Origin: Phymatolithon calcareum
Taxonomy: Eukaryota > Rhodophyta > Florideophyceae > Hapalidiales
Assembly (NCBI GenBank): GCA_977006965.1
Contig: OZ345381.1
Location: forward strand, 930,001 to 994,000
Direction of reading: 5' to 3'
DNA length: 64,000 nucleotides
The position numbers and the translations under genes are program-made. The notes beneath the pieces are model-generated. The model was not told where the DNA came from. It ran no database searches and was given only the letters and a program-made list of their open reading frames with translations. Of the stretch, positions 39,366-50,089 are shown in pieces; the first letter of the stretch is position 1; every line of letters begins with the position of its first letter.

Positions 39366-42300
39366 TCATGCAAATGTCTCACTTATTAGCATTTCTTCCT
39401 CGCTCTTGTGCACATGATTGTATCCAGTCGCGGGCGATGCTGACGGCGGTCTTCCAATATATCCGATATCGGAGCGAGCTTCGTCGTTGTTGAACTGCCT
39501 CAATGCACTTGCAAATCTCGGCTGCACATATGACCATGCTCCCATGTTCTTACTTTCCTCCTGCACCCAGTGAATTTCAGCATTTGGGTATTTTCCAGAT
39601 TCTTTTGCAACGAGATCAAAAGGAAAAGGTGCAATTTGTTCCACACGAACAAGAGCGACATCATTAATGTTACGTTTCGCCCTGGACGCCTGCAGCTCAT
39701 AGAAGATTTTTCCGGAGCAGAAAATTACTTTCCGGATGGAATCTTCGGGAACTAGAGTTGTGCTCTTTTCTGGAATTACGCGTAAGAAACTGGTACCGGG
39801 CCCAAACTCCGAAATTTCACTCTTGCAAGCGGGCAAACGAAGCAACGACTTTGGTGTCATCATTACAAGCGGTTTGCGGAATTGCCGATGAACCTGACGT
39901 CTCAATACATGGAAATAATTTGCAGGTGTGGATACATTGACGACTTGCCAGTTTGCCAGCTGAATTTGCGTGCCGATTTCCGGATTCATTTCGGGAATCA
40001 CGTCCGGATCATCATCACACATTTGCAAGAAACGCTCCATTCGGGCTGAGGAATGTTCTGGACCTTGGCCTTCGTAACCATGCGGCAGAAGCAATGTAAT
40101 TCCCGACTGACGGCGCCACTTTCGTTCACCAGCAGCAATAAAAGTATCAATGATTACCTGGGCACCATTCGCGAAATCACCAAACTGAGCTTCCCACAAA
40201 ATTAAAGAGGCCGGAGATTCGAGAGAATAACCAACTTCAAACCCAAGCACAGCCATTTCCGACAAGCTGGAGTTGCATACTTGGAAACGAGCTTGGTTTC
40301 CCATATCCAAATTGTTCAACGGAACATACACAGCTTCCACATCTTGATTATGCCAGACTGCGTGACGCTGGGAAAATGTACCTCGTTCACAATCTTGACC
40401 AGACAAGCGCACTGTGGTTCCTTCCGCAAGAAGACTTCCAAAAGCAAGCGCTTCTGCTGTAGCCCAATTGATACCTTCTCCAAGCTCAATAGCCTGCTTG
40501 CGGGCGGCAAAAACATTCTTCAATAGCGGATGAATCTTGAAACCAGCTGGCACTTCGATATGTCGCAAACCAATCTTGCGCAAGACATCGGTATCAACAC
40601 CAGTGGGAACGGGCTTGCTCACACGCTTCTCTGAGAAGTAACCGGCCCAATCCGACGCCTCTCCGAAGGTTTCGTCTCCGACATCAGGTTTGAAGTCCTT
40701 GCTGGCCTCAAACTTTCTGGACAAATCGCTGTTTACATCTGCCTTCAACTGTTTGAACTCGCTTGCTGTAATGACCCCTTCCTCAATGAGTTTCGACCCG
40801 TACGTGTCAAGGGGAGTCTTATGGGAACTGATTACCTTATACATGCTCGGCTGTGTAAACAATGGCTGATCCAGCTCGTTGTGCCCATGTCGACGATAAC
40901 AAAAAAGGTCAATTACCACATCCTTCTGAAACCTCTGACGGTACTCCATTGCCATACGACAAACCCTCACGACGGACTCGGGACAGTCACCATTGACATG
41001 GAAAATAGGAATTCCAACAGTTTTCGCGACATCAGTGGGATACGGAGAAGATCGAGCATACCGCGGATCTGTGGTGAACCCAATTTGATTGTTCACAACG
41101 ACATGAATTGTCCCACCGGTAGTGTAGTCGCGCAAATCCGAGAGTCCAAGAGTCTCGGCCACAACTCCTTGCCCGGCGAAAGATGCATCTCCATGTAGCA
41201 TGAGACCCATCGTTTTCTTGCGTTCGTAGTCTTCTGTAAAGAATTGCTTGGCTCGAGTCTTGCCGGCAACCACAGGGTCCACCGCCTCCAAATGACTCGG
41301 ATTTGCCAACAAGGAGAATTTGACAGTATTTCCAGACCTCATCTTTCGAGCGGTACTTGTGCCAAGATGGTATTTCACGTCACCGCTGCCAAGGTAATCG
41401 TCGCCAAATGGATCGTCATGCGGCGAAAACTCGTGGAAAATATGCTCTTTGCTCTTTCTAGCCACGTTTGCAAGAACATTCAGACGACCGCGATGGGGCA
41501 TACCAAGAATGATGTTTTCAACTCCAAGTTGGGACCCGCGGTCAACCATTGCCTCCAAGCCGGGAATCAGCGCCTCGCCGCCTTCCAAACCAAAGCGCTT
41601 GGCTAGTGAATGTTTCCTAGACAAAAAACTCTCAAACAGTTCCCCATCTGCCAGGTCTTTTAAGATCTCCTTTTTTTCGTCTGCTGAAAGCTGTGGCGGA
41701 GCACCCGCTTCCAGAAAAGACGCAATCCACACCTTTTCGTCTTTCGAAACCATATGACGATATTCAACTCCGACTTTTCCGCAATACGCACTGCGCATGA
41801 TGTCCACTACTTCACGAAGCCGACGGACTGGAGGCCCTGGAAGCTCTCCGCTGACAACAAATTCACGATCCAAATCTGCATCGGAAAATCCATAATAGGA
41901 TGGTTCAAGCTCTCGGCTGGTAATGGTTGGAACATGGCTGCTTCCTACCTCGGAGGTTTTTCTGATGCCCAGAGGGTCTAACTCGGCAACAAGATGACCC
42001 CTATGGCGATACGCACGAATCATAGCCATAAGCTTGATTGTATCCTCGGAGATTGTGAAGAGGTCCCGCCCGGCCGTCATGGCCGAAGGAATTGATGAGA
42101 GCTTATTCCTGTTAACGCGCGTAAGAGCCACTGCTTGACCAGGAGGCGCATCAGCTTCCAAATTTTGAAAAAATGAAGCCCAAGATGGATGAACTGATCT
42201 TGGATCAGCGGTGTACTTCTCGAACATCTCCTCCAGGACAGTCGCATTTGTCCCAGTGAGGAAACTTTCGCTCGGATCGAGCTTCGTCCCTGACAGAAAA

Positions 42301-42383
42301 GGCATAGCATTGCGTCGCGGCGCTGTCGCAAGAGCACGCCGTGACACGGCAAGCAAAGCGCCTGCACTCTTTCTCGCCGCCAT
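39366..42383 (-). CDS. OGDH: 2-oxoglutarate dehydrogenase E1 component
   Basis: 1005 residues, intronless. The start is set at ATG 42383 (MAARKSAGALLAVSRRALATAPRR, a mitochondrial presequence); the frame upstream reaches a GTG only. The N-terminal E1 segment is SFLTGTNATVLEEMFEKYTAD. The thiamin-diphosphate domain has GDASFAGQGVVAETLGLSDL and VNNQIGFTTDP, with YRRHGHNELDQP further on; the C-terminal transketolase-like part carries LLPHGYEGQGPEHSSARMER. OGDH E1 decarboxylates 2-oxoglutarate in the matrix TCA cycle and passes the succinyl group to E2. Length is typical (about 1000). The pair with the glycosyltransferase gene is divergent. Confidence 0.97.
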   Translation of the reverse strand: MAARKSAGALLAVSRRALATAPRRNAMPFLSGTKLDPSESFLTGTNATVLEEMFEKYTADPRSVHPSWASFFQNLEADAPPGQAVALTRVNRNKLSSIPSAMTAGRDLFTISEDTIKLMAMIRAYRHRGHLVAELDPLGIRKTSEVGSSHVPTITSRELEPSYYGFSDADLDREFVVSGELPGPPVRRLREVVDIMRSAYCGKVGVEYRHMVSKDEKVWIASFLEAGAPPQLSADEKKEILKDLADGELFESFLSRKHSLAKRFGLEGGEALIPGLEAMVDRGSQLGVENIILGMPHRGRLNVLANVARKSKEHIFHEFSPHDDPFGDDYLGSGDVKYHLGTSTARKMRSGNTVKFSLLANPSHLEAVDPVVAGKTRAKQFFTEDYERKKTMGLMLHGDASFAGQGVVAETLGLSDLRDYTTGGTIHVVVNNQIGFTTDPRYARSSPYPTDVAKTVGIPIFHVNGDCPESVVRVCRMAMEYRQRFQKDVVIDLFCYRRHGHNELDQPLFTQPSMYKVISSHKTPLDTYGSKLIEEGVITASEFKQLKADVNSDLSRKFEASKDFKPDVGDETFGEASDWAGYFSEKRVSKPVPTGVDTDVLRKIGLRHIEVPAGFKIHPLLKNVFAARKQAIELGEGINWATAEALAFGSLLAEGTTVRLSGQDCERGTFSQRHAVWHNQDVEAVYVPLNNLDMGNQARFQVCNSSLSEMAVLGFEVGYSLESPASLILWEAQFGDFANGAQVIIDTFIAAGERKWRRQSGITLLLPHGYEGQGPEHSSARMERFLQMCDDDPDVIPEMNPEIGTQIQLANWQVVNVSTPANYFHVLRRQVHRQFRKPLVMMTPKSLLRLPACKSEISEFGPGTSFLRVIPEKSTTLVPEDSIRKVIFCSGKIFYELQASRAKRNINDVALVRVEQIAPFPFDLVAKESGKYPNAEIHWVQEESKNMGAWSYVQPRFASALRQFNNDEARSDIGYIGRPPSASPATGYNHVHKSEEEMLISETFA

Positions 42384-42770
42384 TTTTGCGAATCGCGAGT
42401 GAGTTCGGACGCTAGAGAACGCACGCCTACTCTGTACTTTGTTCAATGTATCCAGCACACAAGTTGACGTTGGAAACCGCCGGTGTCAGGGCGCGGAGCT
42501 GTATGCTGTATGATATTGGTCTGCACATGCAGGCTCTGTATACCTAAGGTATGATAATAACTAGCCAGCAGTACATCTTCTGGCCGCTGCCGTGTGCTGT
42601 ACAGACCAGAATCTGATGGCCTAGTCAGGTCAGTCATCTACTGTACCTTGGCTCAAAAGTTTTCCTAAATGGTTACCTGACTGACTTGAGGAGCAACGTC
42701 ATGTTGCTGGAGCGAATTCTCTGAACAACATCAAGCGCGTGTGGCTACTTTCATCAAGGTAAGCCCAGTG
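42384..42770. promoter_or_regulatory. Divergent spacer, OGDH / glycosyltransferase
   Basis: 387 bp between divergent ATGs. GTATGCTGTATGATA and CAGTAC/GTAC motifs are scattered, with no definite element. A CAAG-GTAAGC sequence near 42756 resembles a splice donor but no useful acceptor is seen before the gene. Confidence 0.4.
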
Positions 42771-44387
42771 ATGGTTGGCAGCACTCCCTACAAATCCGCC
42801 AGGCGGGTTTTCGTAGACTATCGCATGTCACTGAAGTCGAAAGCGCAACAGCAAAAACTGGCCTTTCTCATTCTCCTCGGTGCTCTTTGTATTTTTTCTC
42901 TGTCCTTTCTCGCGCTGCCAGACGCGGGGGATGAAGTGAACGGTTTGAGTCAGCTTGCTGTCAATACCAGCGATGAAAACCATACCAGGCAACTATCTAC
43001 TGCTGTTCGAGATTCATGTGCTCTTGTCGAGCCCGTTCCCATGTTTCATTTTGATGCTGCGCAATATGCCTCCCCCGAGTTTCAAAACGCCGCAGAGAAA
43101 GCGAAGTCGATGCCTCTTTCTGCCCGCGTATTTACAGCTTTTTTCCGCGTATACGTTTTCGACCCCAACACAGACGTCGTCATAAATCTGACCTCAAGCG
43201 ACGCTGCTCGCGCAATTGACATAAGAAACGCAAGACCATTAATGGAGAACGCCATTCGGAAGTTTCATAAGGATGATACCGTCAAGGTTGCAAAAATCAG
43301 TTTTGGGTACTCGCATATGTGCCGTTTGCGAGGATTGCGCTACATCTTCCATGTTTCCACAACATCATCATCGAAGAACAATGAAAAGCAAGAAACATCA
43401 CAGCATGTGGTAGCCATTCAGAGGCTCTTTGACGGAGCTTGTCATGTTCGCATTGCTGATATTTCGAACGAGGTTTTGGAAAAACCAGTATACTTTGTGG
43501 TTCCATACTCAAATAGGCCGAACCGCCTAAGATGGTTTTTACGCCAATTCGATCGATTGCGTGACCGCCATTTGAATTTAGTGCTTGTACTTGCACCAAG
43601 CGTTGGCGAGTTGGATGATACATATGACATAGTGCGTACAATGAAGCACTCCCAAGATGTTCGTATTGTGCCTGTGAAAGGGGACAGCGGAGGATATTTT
43701 TCTCGAGCGGTGGCGATTCGAGTTGCGTCAGAGGTCATCCCAGACGATGGACTTATGTTTATATCAGACATCGACATGCAAATATTCCGGCCGTTCTTTG
43801 AAAATTGTCGCATGAACACGATACGTGGCCATCAGGTGTATTTCCCAGTGTTCTACACTTTGTTTGCCGGTGCTAAGCACATTGACCGCCGTAGAGGCTA
43901 TTGGCGCTCTTCGTCGTATGGTATGAGCTGCATGTACAAATCTGATTTCGCCAAAGTCGGAGCATACGAGAACGCTGAGGAAAAGTTTCTGGGCTGGGGT
44001 GAGGAAGATGTTTATCTGGCGAAAGCGTTCACAAGACACAAGGATTATGAAGTGTTCCGAGCGGTGGAGCCATCTCTGCGACATAAATGGCATGTGAAGC
44101 GGTGTGAGAAATATACATCCTCGTACGATGCGTGTTTGACGATGCTCTATGACCAGTTGGGTACAGGGTCATCCCTTGGGAAATATTTGCTGCAAAAGCA
44201 GGGTATTGATGCTCAAGAGTTTTTGGCTGACGTTGCAGATGCAGACGATAGTGGAAAGGCTCCTGAGACAGTCAAGGCGTCTGGTCACAGCTCAAATATG
44301 GAAAGCCGTGCAGACTCGAGGAAACGAATGTTGATGCTGAGAACAGGTCAGCAAAGCCGCAGATCACGTCGGAGTGGCACAAAGTGA
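42771..44387 (+). CDS. Chondroitin N-acetylgalactosaminyltransferase-like Golgi glycosyltransferase
   Basis: 538 residues. A single hydrophobic segment near residues 34-53 (FLILLGALCIFSLSFLAL) with a basic N-terminal side marks a type II Golgi protein. The catalytic part has NRPNRLRWFLRQFDRLRDRH, then FISDIDMQIF with the metal-binding DxD (D333, D335), then GWGEEDVYLAKAF, the acceptor-loop GWGxED motif, and LRHKWHVKRC. This order is that of the CHGN/chondroitin synthase family (GT7-like). Red algae make sulfated galactans, so a role in extracellular-matrix or protein glycan synthesis is plausible but unproven. The C-terminus is Ser/Arg-rich. First ATG at 42771; the frame continues upstream to GTG. 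Confidence 0.85.
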   Translation: MVGSTPYKSARRVFVDYRMSLKSKAQQQKLAFLILLGALCIFSLSFLALPDAGDEVNGLSQLAVNTSDENHTRQLSTAVRDSCALVEPVPMFHFDAAQYASPEFQNAAEKAKSMPLSARVFTAFFRVYVFDPNTDVVINLTSSDAARAIDIRNARPLMENAIRKFHKDDTVKVAKISFGYSHMCRLRGLRYIFHVSTTSSSKNNEKQETSQHVVAIQRLFDGACHVRIADISNEVLEKPVYFVVPYSNRPNRLRWFLRQFDRLRDRHLNLVLVLAPSVGELDDTYDIVRTMKHSQDVRIVPVKGDSGGYFSRAVAIRVASEVIPDDGLMFISDIDMQIFRPFFENCRMNTIRGHQVYFPVFYTLFAGAKHIDRRRGYWRSSSYGMSCMYKSDFAKVGAYENAEEKFLGWGEEDVYLAKAFTRHKDYEVFRAVEPSLRHKWHVKRCEKYTSSYDACLTMLYDQLGTGSSLGKYLLQKQGIDAQEFLADVADADDSGKAPETVKASGHSSNMESRADSRKRMLMLRTGQQSRRSRRSGTK

Positions 44388-44989
44388 GCGGTTGTATTGT
44401 TTATTCTTTTCTTTCTGTCGTTAGTACGGTTTTTTGCTTTTTTGGAATTCATTTAGTATTTAGGAGGCCTTTAGGATGCCCCCCGGGGCATGGCCCGTCT
44501 TTGTATTAGTACTCACGTAAACTGTCTTCGCACCTTATGCTGAGGCATCTTTTTTCTTCTTTGCGATTTCCACCACTGTTGTACTGCACATACCACTACA
44601 AAGCTGTAAAATCATCTGCAGTTGCAATGCAGATTGCCAGCTGATAGCTTGAGTCGGCTTATTTTTGTATTCTTACACCTTGACTGCCTGGAAGACGTCT
44701 CCCGCTCACGGTACAAGCACAAAAAAGTACCGCCACAGATCATATTTTGCATAAGGGAAGGAGCTTGCAACTTCCTTAAGGGCATCACTCGGCGTACCCA
44801 GATTCATAGTGCCCCGGATTCAAGGGAACGGCAGCTGCCAGTCCATACAAGACCGTACATGTATCAGCACAAACTTGAAACGATGCTATAAAAGCTAATA
44901 ACGTCTCCAAGATGATCAACATAGGTGGCGTGGTTAGCATGATGATCAGCATTTCTTCTTCCTTGCAAAAAGATTGGATATTGCACACG
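44388..44989. other. Spacer after the glycosyltransferase
   Basis: About 600 bp without a recognised gene. A short frame (44622-44891) shows no domain. Confidence 0.4.
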
Positions 44990-45097
44990 TCATGAGTATT
45001 ACAATATATAGGTATTCCAGACATGCACAAGTATGCAATTTGTTTTGCTATAGTTTAGTGTACATGTCTGGAATACATATATGTTGTATTACTCATG
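44990..45097. repeat. Foldback element with about 35-bp inverted arms
   Basis: Arms about 44990-45025 and 45063-45097 are reverse complements with only a few mismatches. Their inner 14 bp are GTATTCCAGACATG and its exact complement. The spacer is A/T-rich. Size (about 108 bp) and structure fit a MITE-like or hairpin element; no clear target-site duplication was established. Confidence 0.65.
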
Positions 45098-45170
45098 CCA
45101 TGTACAAATAATTCAAATATTGTTTGCGACCTCCATAGTTTACAAACTGCGGAGGTCGCAAAATATTGCA
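45098..45170. repeat. Stem-loop with 12-bp perfect arms
   Basis: TTTGCGACCTCC at 45123-45134 pairs with GGAGGTCGCAAA at 45151-45162. AATATT on the outer side extends the stem with a small gap. It lies directly beside the 44990-45097 foldback, so the two may belong to one element. Confidence 0.6.
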
Positions 45171-47927
45171 ATACATTTTTTAGCGGATCTAGAACATATA
45201 TGCCCCTCAACCAACTGCAATACTTGGAAATGCTTGCTTGCAATGTGCAGATTAAGTTCACATTGAATATTGTGAAGTCAGAGAAAGCCTCGAAGGAGAA
45301 GGACTGGCCATCACATTCTACGTGTCAATTGCTCGCTTTTTCCACGCATGATGCAACTTCTCAGGACTTTTCTGTTCAGCGCTAGAGCTTCTACTTTAAC
45401 TTGGACAAATCTATCTTCAGCCTTGTTCGAAGAACATTTTTGCTAGACCGTTTGGTCTGGGCCTAGAGCCCGATGAATCTTCTTCATGTTGGGGATTGAA
45501 CATAGCTAATAAACTGGTAACTTTGATGACTCTTTTATATTTGAGAGCATACCTGGATTACATAATATACGCTCAAGATAAGACTTGCTCTCTTTCTACA
45601 GTCCAAGTGGAACGCCCTATAGTCAGAGCCTACGCAACGAATTGAAAAGCCAAATGTTGCAGGAAATTGTGGATAATCCATGAATTTGACATTGAGAGGT
45701 ATCAAGCTCCATTACCGTGTCTTTTGGGAGTCGGAGGGCAACGAAGGGCAGTATAAATCCAGAGGCTTAGATTGTTCGCGACAAGCACTTTAAGTCTGGG
45801 GTCGTCAAAATCAGGGAAAATAGTTCATTTATCTTACAGTTGAGGAGAAGAGATCGGTTCAGTGCTTGTTGAAGCCCCAACCTGAAGGCGAAGGCGAATG
45901 TAAGGCCCCAGTCTCTGGGTTTAGCATCATATAGCAGATAGAGCACGGTAGCCATCCTCAACAGAATGGCAAGTGCGATTATATCAACTGCGACTTTTTT
46001 GGTTCAGTTGCTGAGGCTGAGCACCATAGGATACCTTCGAAGCATATTCTAACGGATATTCGAAAGAGCATGACCCCAGTCACGTTCGAATTGCTGACTT
46101 TCTCAAAGCAAACCGACGGTTTTGAGATGGGGCACCCGTAACCGAAGCGGTAGAGATGGTAGGGACTTAAGGAGTAGAGAAGCGGATCCAACTTGAGGAA
46201 GAACAGAACACAAGTCGATGAATGACTCAAGAATGACGCCTGAAGAACAATTGCATAGCTCTTTTGAAGCAGCAAAATGATTTCGTTTGTCTGTTTGTTG
46301 ATTCCGCGCACGACATAGTACTGTGATGTTAAAAGTATTGAGCAATAATGCTTGACAAGTATTGCAAAAAATACTTCAAACTTGTCGCAAAACGGCATTG
46401 AACAGTTCAGAACAAAGAGAGTTTATTACCTTTCGCGCGCTCAGCGTTGTAGAACCTCGCGAAGGTCCACGTGCTGTTCAAGAATGTCGCCACACACCAG
46501 TTAGTCTTAGTGATCCGTTATGACCGCTGGTTTCCCAAACGGGGACCGGGCATGGCGAGACGCCTACACCAGCCACTTCTCTCCGTGTGTTCCCGGAAGG
46601 AGCACTGAGCCGACCAAGACTTGTTGATTCTTATTCCGACTGCCTTCCGACACAATGCTGTGCTCGGGTGCTGTCGCATTTATACCATGCCGAATCAGGT
46701 CATCGGCGCTGGAGTATGAAGCGGCGCTCATCCATAGCCAGTTAGACTGTCTCCGAATTTACTGTCTTGTTATGAGAAACAGGCGGCAGTGTGCAAGACA
46801 GAGCCACTTGAGACCCGTTGTTTCTTGTCTTCTCGACAGCGGCTATTCCCGACTTCGAATTTGCGACAAAACTAAGTTAGTAAAAGATATTGCAATAATT
46901 AAAATTGCAGTTTGTTGTTTTATTGTAATAGTATTGTGGTAGAGGATCTTGATTGCAATCTGATGACTGATATATGCCAGGGGTCCACTCTTTTTTATTG
47001 TGTTTCTTGAGACGAGAAAAACTCTCACTGCATTCGCGGTCGTGCAAGTTAGACTTCTATAGAGCACAAGTGGACGAGGGGGACGAGACCAAGATGCAAG
47101 AGCCAACTTTAGCTGAATCTTTGAGAGTAACATGATGCTACTCTCAAAGATGTTACTAACATCGGTTCTGCTCGTTGGGAATTCGCGACCACAGAAGACC
47201 TCTGGGTTGGGAAGCGCATTTGTGATATTCTCGATAGATATCAGAGAAGAACTGGGAACTTAAATATGGCTGCTGTGGAGACGAATAGTACAGTAATGAC
47301 ACTAATTTTGTGCTACTCGCTCCAGGATTTACGTTTTCTTACAAAGATTGGAGTCCAGTATTACTTTTTCCTAAAGGATTGAGGCGGGCTCCACATATCT
47401 TAGAATTCGTTCTAATATGTATCTGCAGCCTTATTATAGAAAAACGGCACCACTCGTCTCGACTCTGTACTCAATTCGAGCATGGGCAAGAGTAGGCAGT
47501 TGCTCTCTTAAACACGATAGCGTCTTATTTTCTGCCAAGTTCAAATCGAGAGAGACAAAAGGAGCTGTGGCTATGATCCGCTTACATTTCCCATCGCCTC
47601 CTTGTATGAGCTGCGGTCGTGGCATCAGAATGGCAGAATGGCCAAAGAGACTGCGTGCCTGATTGGGCCTTTGTTGAGTCTCGCTATTGCTTCGATTGCT
47701 AAGAAATGGTCCTGTTGCAAGTTATTTTCAATTGATCTAGTACTTTTTTGAAGATCGAGATCATGATGATCATCACGTTGAGAATTTGGGCACCGGTCTT
47801 GAAATCGCTCACTAGAGCAGTGGCACATGGATGAGTGCTATTTGTGGGGAAAAGATCGTTTGTACGGCAAGCTGCTGCGTATCCTGCAAGTTGTTCTCAG
47901 TATTTATGATGTTCAGCAATGCGAGCT
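45171..47927. other. Decayed repeat-rich spacer
   Basis: No gene is supportable. Degenerate frames resemble reverse-transcriptase motifs: AYLDYIIYAQDK at about 45546-45582 (compare YxDD) and FPKGLRRAPHIL at about 47365-47400 (compare FPFGLxxAP). Both are too eroded to classify. A hairpin is listed separately at 47117. Confidence 0.4.
47117..47151. repeat. Perfect 13-bp-arm hairpin
   Basis: ATCTTTGAGAGTA at 47117-47129 and its exact complement at 47139-47151 flank a 9-nt loop. It lies in the repeat-rich spacer. Confidence 0.6.
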
Positions 47928-48090
47928 CATTCATTCATTTTGCCTTTTCCCCAAATGGGTCTAGCAGCGATTCGAGAACCTAAGGTTCTTCCATTCTATC
48001 CTATCTTTAGCGAGTTTGACTGCGGATTTCACGTCTCGTCCAGGTACATCACCAGAGATTGATTCTGGCGTTGGTCTGACGCAACGTGGA
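47928..48090 (-). mobile_element. 3' end of a non-LTR retrotransposon, copy B
   Basis: On the minus strand this reads TPESISGDVPGRDVKSAVKL then AKDRIEWKNLRFSNRC and a stop, clearly homologous to the end of copy A at 25.9-26.0 kb (shared PGxDV, AVKL, DNA match through CAAATTGCTGCTAG-like sequence to the tail). The final AKDRIEWKNL is the usual ending of LINE proteins. It ends with an ATGAATGAATGA tail, as in copy A. Only about 160 bp are retained, so it is strongly 5'-truncated. Confidence 0.8.
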
Positions 48091-50089
48091 GTTCCGTGGA
48101 GAAACGTATTGCTTCCCGAGCCCCTTCTCTGCCTCATGCACGCCCCTTTCGGGACGGTCCCTTCGCAGCATCCGACGAGATCCTGTGCCGCGCGCGGGTG
48201 TGTGCATCGCAGGACAGGAACTCAAGACATATTTTTCACATGATGACTAACAGGTTAATGAGGAACTCGGGACCTTGCCCAAAGACTACAGTCCAGCTCA
48301 CAATAGATCCAACAAGGGATAAAATCCACTTTCCTATAAGTAGCTTGCATTATCTAAAGGAAGAAGCTTCGGCACACAGAATATTATTCACACACAACTA
48401 CGCCTGGATCAGACATCGTAATCAAAAATCTGAGGTTGCGAGTTACAGAGCATCTGCAGTTGGATAAGAACACTTCGATAGATCCATGGAATTTCCTTAA
48501 GCGTCTCCATGTCAGTTCGCTCCTTCGCCCTCAAGGTGATGCGTGAATATTAAATTTAGTTTATCTATGCGCACTTTTATAAACAGTGCACATAAGGTCT
48601 ACTCGGTCATGACAGCTGCAGCCAATTTTGAATACAATTGCTTGTTTCTATATCAGTGCGTTAGAGTTTATATGGGCTAGTTGTGTGCCGCTATTGGGCT
48701 TGTCCGTCAGAAATCTGTCTCCTCTTGAACGTCAGTTCGCACTATTGTATCTAATGACCGACGACGCATTCGGTTTTCGCATTATCTAGAAAGGTATTCA
48801 AAGTATCCACGAACTTTTAGGGCAATGACGACGTCAGCGTGTGAGATTTGCACATCATATTTCTCGATCAAAAAAGGGCTGTTCACTTACGAAGTGAAAC
48901 TTCCGTGCGGAATAATCGTGCCTCGTTCCAGCTCGAGCTTCTTCAGTAAGCATCAGAACTGGAAACTGTTATGTGTGATGAGAAAAACGGCAACAACCGC
49001 AAGAGAGCTTATATACATCCACGCTTAGGGAGTTAAGACGTGTAAGGTACTGCGATATCTCTACCACGAGCTCAGTGAAATTCAACAAATTTAAATAGCT
49101 CAGCATTCATTAGCACCTCCTGAAAAGATAAGTTTCAATTGGGAGCAGTTCCGAAAATGGTTCTTCACCAAGAATTCAGACCGGTATTTTCATCTGCACG
49201 TGGACGATCTTGTGCCGACGCTATGAAATGAGAAGCAGGAGAAGAAGCGGTCTATGTGGACGATATGGCACATCAAGCCCATACATGATTCATGTCCAAT
49301 GTGGACATAGGTTTGTTCACAACATTCACCAGTCTGCCAGTCTACCGCAGGTCAGCGGTGAGGTGGAGGAACCCGTATTGTAACTTTGCAAGGCATATGA
49401 GAGGAAACAAAGTTGCAAACTCATCTTTGCCGACTTTCCGCCAATGCTCCATTGGAATGGGTTAGGGTGTGAGAATGCCGACGAAACTTACGTAATGCAA
49501 TTTGCTGCCCGTATCAGTAAAAGAGAGCAGGCCGATGTGTTGGACTTGCACTGTTTTTTCCGCTCCTGTGCACTAGAACAAGGCAAATCAAATTTATGCC
49601 AATGATTTCCCTCACTTTCTACTCCCTCGAGACCTTGCAGTAAGCATATGATCTATGGTATTGCACTAGAAATATAAAAGGGCACAATATTTTGAGTACT
49701 ACGTCAATTTGCTCTTTCAACAGCTACTCTGCCACCGTATCGGCATTGATTCAGCGCATGAAGAACATAATATTGGACGTCTACCGCATTCCTCGTGGGC
49801 CCAAACCGAAGCATTTGACGAATTAATCGTCATGAGAAACAGCTTCTGTGACCCAGGTTCCGTCCTTCCATTCAGTCCTGTTTTACGAAAAACTCACCAA
49901 CTCGTTAGTATTTCGCGCACACAACAGATGAGCGAATGAGCGGCAAAGACTTCGCAGTATGTACGTACGAAAACTGCTCCGGAATTGGCGTCTCCACGAT
50001 GTCTGTTCGCACGCAGCAAGATCACAGCGAAAATGAAAATGGAACGCGAGTCAGAAACAAAATAGTAAGTGCTAGAGCGATGGCGTTCA
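48091..50089. other. Spacer without a supportable gene
   Basis: About 2 kb. Short frames (48096-48467, 48825-49028, 49709-49939) have no domain that I recognise. HLHVDDLVP near 49190 faintly resembles an RT YxDD box. It probably contains the 3' end of the CAP transcript at its right edge. Confidence 0.4.

Noticed and set aside
45979-46398. 139-codon minus frame
   Set aside because: Composition looks random and no family is recognisable; it lies in the decayed spacer.
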